Shown here: piece by piece, positions 5,676 to 7,723 of the stretch | Layout of the letters: every line of letters begins with the position of its first letter | Numbering within the stretch: position 1 is the stretch's first letter | Source: CAYQTO01 sp964420455 | GTDB taxonomy: Bacteria; Sumerlaeota; Sumerlaeia; SLMS01 | Assembly (NCBI GenBank): GCA_964420455.1 | Contig: CAYQTO010000170.1 | Location: 1-7,723, forward strand | DNA: 7,723 nucleotides | Direction: 5' to 3' | Position numbers and translations under genes: made by a program | The notes under the pieces: model-generated | Database searches by the model: none | Told to the model about the DNA's origin: nothing | What the model saw: the letters and a program-made list of their open reading frames with translations, nothing else

Positions 5676-6347
5676 TCAGTTGATCTCGCCGAAGAACTTG
5701 TCATTCACGATGTAGGAGCCAACCTTGAGAGCACCCCCTGCGCGAACGACATCTCCGTCGCTGATTGTCCCGTTGGTCGGGTCATACGTCAGGATCCTTA
5801 TTGCAAAGCCAGGGTTACCGTTTGAGGCACCGGGCCAATTGTCATTTCCGGAAACATTGTCCTCCTGGTCAGGCCCTACGGAGCTAATGATCCAGGAGTT
5901 GACTCGAAACCAGAGCGGGCTGGACGGGTTGCTTACCGCACCATTTCGCCACACCCACCTAACGCCATTATCAGAGCCCGATCCAACTTCATAGTATTTT
6001 GCGCCATCCACGCCTGGTGCCGAGTTATTTCTGATCTGAGCCTGGAAAGGATCTTCAGCGATTGTGCTCATATATGCCACTGGCGTGGTTAAATAAACCA
6101 GACCAAATTGCGTACCCCCGTTAGCAAGGCGGTCGAGAAGCGTGTTGTCGGAATCCCCCGGGTACCAATTGTTGTCGACCAGATAGGACTCCATCGCCGT
6201 GGCGATGGTCCGATGGTCCGACTTGACGCGGCTGACCTTCGAGCGTGTCTGCGCCTCGAGGAAGTTTGGAACGGCGATCGCCGCGAGGATCGCAATGATC
6301 GCTACCACAATCAGCAATTCAATTAGGGTGAAGGCCTTTGAGGGCAT
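5676..6347 (-). CDS. Type II secretion/type IV-pilin-like pseudopilin (pseudopilin B)
   Basis: 223-residue prepilin-like protein, paralogue of pseudopilin A. The leader MPSKA precedes F6 and the FTLIELL helix, with Glu at mature position 5 and Pro at 22; again Ala, not Gly, is at -1. Residues 4-40 are identical to pseudopilin A. The rest shares only scattered motifs: LTTPVAY (87-93), DPFQ (99-102), SVGPDQ (156-161) and YDPTNGTIS (188-196). The middle region (103-155) is different, so the exposed surface probably is too. The start is ATG at 6347; AAGGAG lies 12 bases upstream (6360-6365), a long spacing, but no other start gives a proper leader. The gene has its own upstream element (6439-6467) and is followed by a hairpin, then the secreted-protein gene. 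Base composition is less GC-rich than the flanking genes. No pilus assembly ATPase, platform protein or prepilin peptidase is in the window. Confidence 0.9.
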   Translation of the reverse strand: MPSKAFTLIELLIVVAIIAILAAIAVPNFLEAQTRSKVSRVKSDHRTIATAMESYLVDNNWYPGDSDNTLLDRLANGGTQFGLVYLTTPVAYMSTIAEDPFQAQIRNNSAPGVDGAKYYEVGSGSDNGVRWVWRNGAVSNPSSPLWFRVNSWIISSVGPDQEDNVSGNDNWPGASNGNPGFAIRILTYDPTNGTISDGDVVRAGGALKVGSYIVNDKFFGEIN

Positions 6348-6593
6348 CTTTGGGATGGGCTCCTTGAAGGGTGGTGCGGCTTAACATCGGTTGACCGAGC
6401 GAGTGAGAACCCATTAATTCGAAAGCCCGACGAAGCTCCGCAAGCTCATTCGTTTTGTGACACAAACTTTCCCCCGTTCCGCCATAATTGCCGCGAAGGC
6501 GCCACGATTCGGCCGCTCCAATTGGGATTTATTCCCAAATTTCTTAAAAGGTAATGGGGGGGATGTCTTTGGGGGGAAGCGCCCGGCGACAGC
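6348..6593. other. AT-rich intergenic region between recJ and pseudopilin B
   Basis: 246 bp without a gene. It holds the pseudopilin B ribosome site (6360-6365), the upstream element (6439-6467) and a weak 6-bp hairpin (TTGGGA at 6522-6527 with TCCCAA at 6533-6538) downstream of recJ. The part near 6400-6545 is visibly more AT-rich than the rest of the window, as expected for promoter DNA. I see no other conserved structure. Confidence 0.6.
6439..6467 (-). promoter_or_regulatory. Pilin upstream element, copy B, containing a TTTGTG-T-CACAAA palindrome
   Basis: Second copy of the element found at 4194-4221, 92 bp upstream of pseudopilin B. On the minus strand it reads TTTGTGTCACAAAACG, then AATGAGCTTGCG. 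In this copy TTTGTG and CACAAA (plus 6454-6466) form a perfect inverted repeat with one central base, like a dimeric regulator site. GAGCTT is repeated immediately downstream on the minus strand. Shared position and sequence suggest common regulation of both pilins. Confidence 0.5.
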
Positions 6594-7723
6594 TCAGGCG
6601 ATGTCGATCAATTCGAGTTCCAGCCGCCGGTCGCCCTGCCAGTCGTTGACCTTGGGCCGAACGAGGAGGTCGACCTCCTCGGCGGCAAGCCGGGGGGCCT
6701 TGCCGGCCATGTTGAAGCCGATCGCCGTCAGGCGCACGCCGTCGCTGGCGAGCCGCGCCCGCAGGTGCTTGTCCTTCAGGATCCGCGGCTCGTCGACGCA
6801 GCGGGCCCCCCGCAGGCAGAAAACCGGCGCCGGGTTCCGTTCGCCAAAGGGCTCGAGCCGGCCCAGGTCCTCCATCAGCTCCCAGCTGAGGTCGCGGCCG
6901 GTGAGTTCGGCATCGACGTTGACCTCGCGGGCGGCAAGGGCGTCCTGGCGGGCGGCGGCCACACCGTTGAGGGCCTCGCGAAAGGCGCCCACATTGGCCG
7001 CGGCGAGTTGCAGTCCGGCGGCGGCCGGGTGCCCCCCCCACGCTTTGAGGTGCTCGGCGCAATCGGCGAGCGCCGCATGAATGTCGAACCCGGGGACGGA
7101 GCGGGCGGAGCCCTTTGCCAGCGGCCCCTCGATCCCCAGAACAATGGCGGGCAGTTCGTACCTCTCGGTCAGGCGGGCGGCGACGATGCCGACCACCCCG
7201 AGGTGCCACCCCTCGCCGCCGACGACGAGGGCGTGGATCTCGCCCTCGAGGGCCTCGGCCACGGCCACGCTTTCCTCAAGGATGTCGCGCTCGATCTCGC
7301 GACGCTGGCGGTTGAGCTCGCCGAGGCGCCGGGCGAGTTCCGCCGCCTCGGCCGTGTCCCTCGTCGTCAGGAGCCTGTAGGCCAGCCACGGATCGTCCGT
7401 TCGCCCGGCGGCATTGAGCCGCGGCCCGATGACAAAGCCGACGTGTTCCGGGAGGAGCGGCCGGGCGGTGAGGCGTGCCTCCGCCATGAGCGCCAGCAGG
7501 CCCGGCCGGGCGGTCTCGCCCAGCTCCGCCAGCCCGTGCTTGACCAACACCCGGTTCTCGCCCGTAAGCGGGACCACGTCGGCCACCGTCCCCACGGCCA
7601 CCAGATCCAAAAGCCCGCGCAGGAACGGCTTTGCCTTGTGGGGCGGCGTTCCCGATTCCTTGAGCAGCGCGTGGGCGAATTTGAAGGCGGATTGTTTGTG
7701 TCCTGTCGCCTTGAGCGCAGCGT
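6594..7723 (-). CDS. recJ: Single-stranded-DNA exonuclease RecJ, C-terminal part (5' end beyond right edge)
   Basis: The last 375 residues of RecJ, a cytoplasmic 5'-to-3' single-strand DNA exonuclease of recombination and mismatch/base-excision repair. The frame is open to the right edge, so the N-terminal DHH catalytic half (usually about 200 residues) is missing here. Residues are numbered from the edge. LLDLVAVGTVADVVPL (37-52) is the conserved end of the DHH domain. GPRLNAAGR (99-107), GWHLGVVGIVA (171-181), GSARS (204-208) and GGHPAAAG (229-236) are RecJ/DHHA1 signature motifs with the metal/phosphate-associated GGH intact. PFGERNP (291-297) starts the C-terminal OB-fold domain, which ends in DWQGDRRLELELIDIA. 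A TTG at 7610 is internal, not a start. TGA stop at 6594. No convincing terminator follows. Confidence 0.95.
   Translation of the reverse strand, partial: AALKATGHKQSAFKFAHALLKESGTPPHKAKPFLRGLLDLVAVGTVADVVPLTGENRVLVKHGLAELGETARPGLLALMAEARLTARPLLPEHVGFVIGPRLNAAGRTDDPWLAYRLLTTRDTAEAAELARRLGELNRQRREIERDILEESVAVAEALEGEIHALVVGGEGWHLGVVGIVAARLTERYELPAIVLGIEGPLAKGSARSVPGFDIHAALADCAEHLKAWGGHPAAAGLQLAAANVGAFREALNGVAAARQDALAAREVNVDAELTGRDLSWELMEDLGRLEPFGERNPAPVFCLRGARCVDEPRILKDKHLRARLASDGVRLTAIGFNMAGKAPRLAAEEVDLLVRPKVNDWQGDRRLELELIDIA

Noticed and set aside
6366..6440. Cyclic-di-GMP (GEMM) riboswitch in the pseudopilin B leader
   Set aside because: A short ACCGATG and CGGTCAACCG resemble one end of that class, and such riboswitches often precede pilin genes. 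The other conserved GEMM segments are missing and the pilin A leader has nothing similar.
6522..6538. Terminator for recJ
   Set aside because: Only a 6-bp AT-containing stem, with no U-run on the minus strand. It is too weak to call.
7608..7610. TTG as the start of a 338-residue protein
   Set aside because: The frame continues upstream to the window edge with RecJ-like sequence (SAFKFAHALL, then LLDLVAVG), so the TTG is an internal leucine codon.

Overview
The window is about 7.7 kb of GC-rich bacterial chromosome. Every gene I can support lies on the minus strand, so transcription runs from high to low coordinates. The sequence suggests a Gram-negative-type organism: there is a lipoprotein signal, an O-antigen-ligase-like membrane protein and secretion pseudopilins. 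The pseudopilins have a conserved FTLIELLIVVAIIAILAA N-terminus, a GPDQ motif and a YDPTNGTIS motif. I associate this style with Verrucomicrobiota/PVC, Sumerlaeota, Hydrogenedentes and similar phyla. That placement is a recollection of family style and is uncertain.

Layout in transcription order. (1) 7723 to 6594: C-terminal 375 residues of the single-strand exonuclease RecJ, cut by the right edge. (2) 6347 to 3420: a cassette of pseudopilin B, a secreted beta-propeller-like protein and pseudopilin A. The two pilins are paralogues with an identical 37-residue N-terminal block. A shared sequence element lies 92 to 97 bp upstream of each pilin start. A strong hairpin with a UUCG loop follows the secreted-protein gene, and a G+C-rich hairpin follows pseudopilin A. 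(3) 3228 to 2258: a two-gene unit joined by an ATGA overlap, encoding a small lipoprotein with a helical/coiled-coil body and a small protein with one C-terminal hydrophobic segment. Neither has a family I recognise. (4) 2117 to 657: a Thermus-type isocitrate dehydrogenase with the extra C-terminal domain, carrying residues expected for NAD rather than NADP. (5) 625 to 1: N-terminal 208 residues of an O-antigen ligase/polymerase-like membrane protein, cut by the left edge and starting about 30 bp after the IDH stop.

Functionally the genes are mixed: DNA repair, cell-surface/secretion components, TCA cycle and surface polysaccharide. The pilin/secreted-protein cassette is also the least GC-rich part of the window. 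I see no tRNA, rRNA, CRISPR array, transposase or attachment site. The most interesting items are the duplicated pilin promoter element, the orphan pseudopilin cassette around a secreted protein, the uncharacterised lipoprotein/membrane-protein pair, and the cofactor signature of the IDH.
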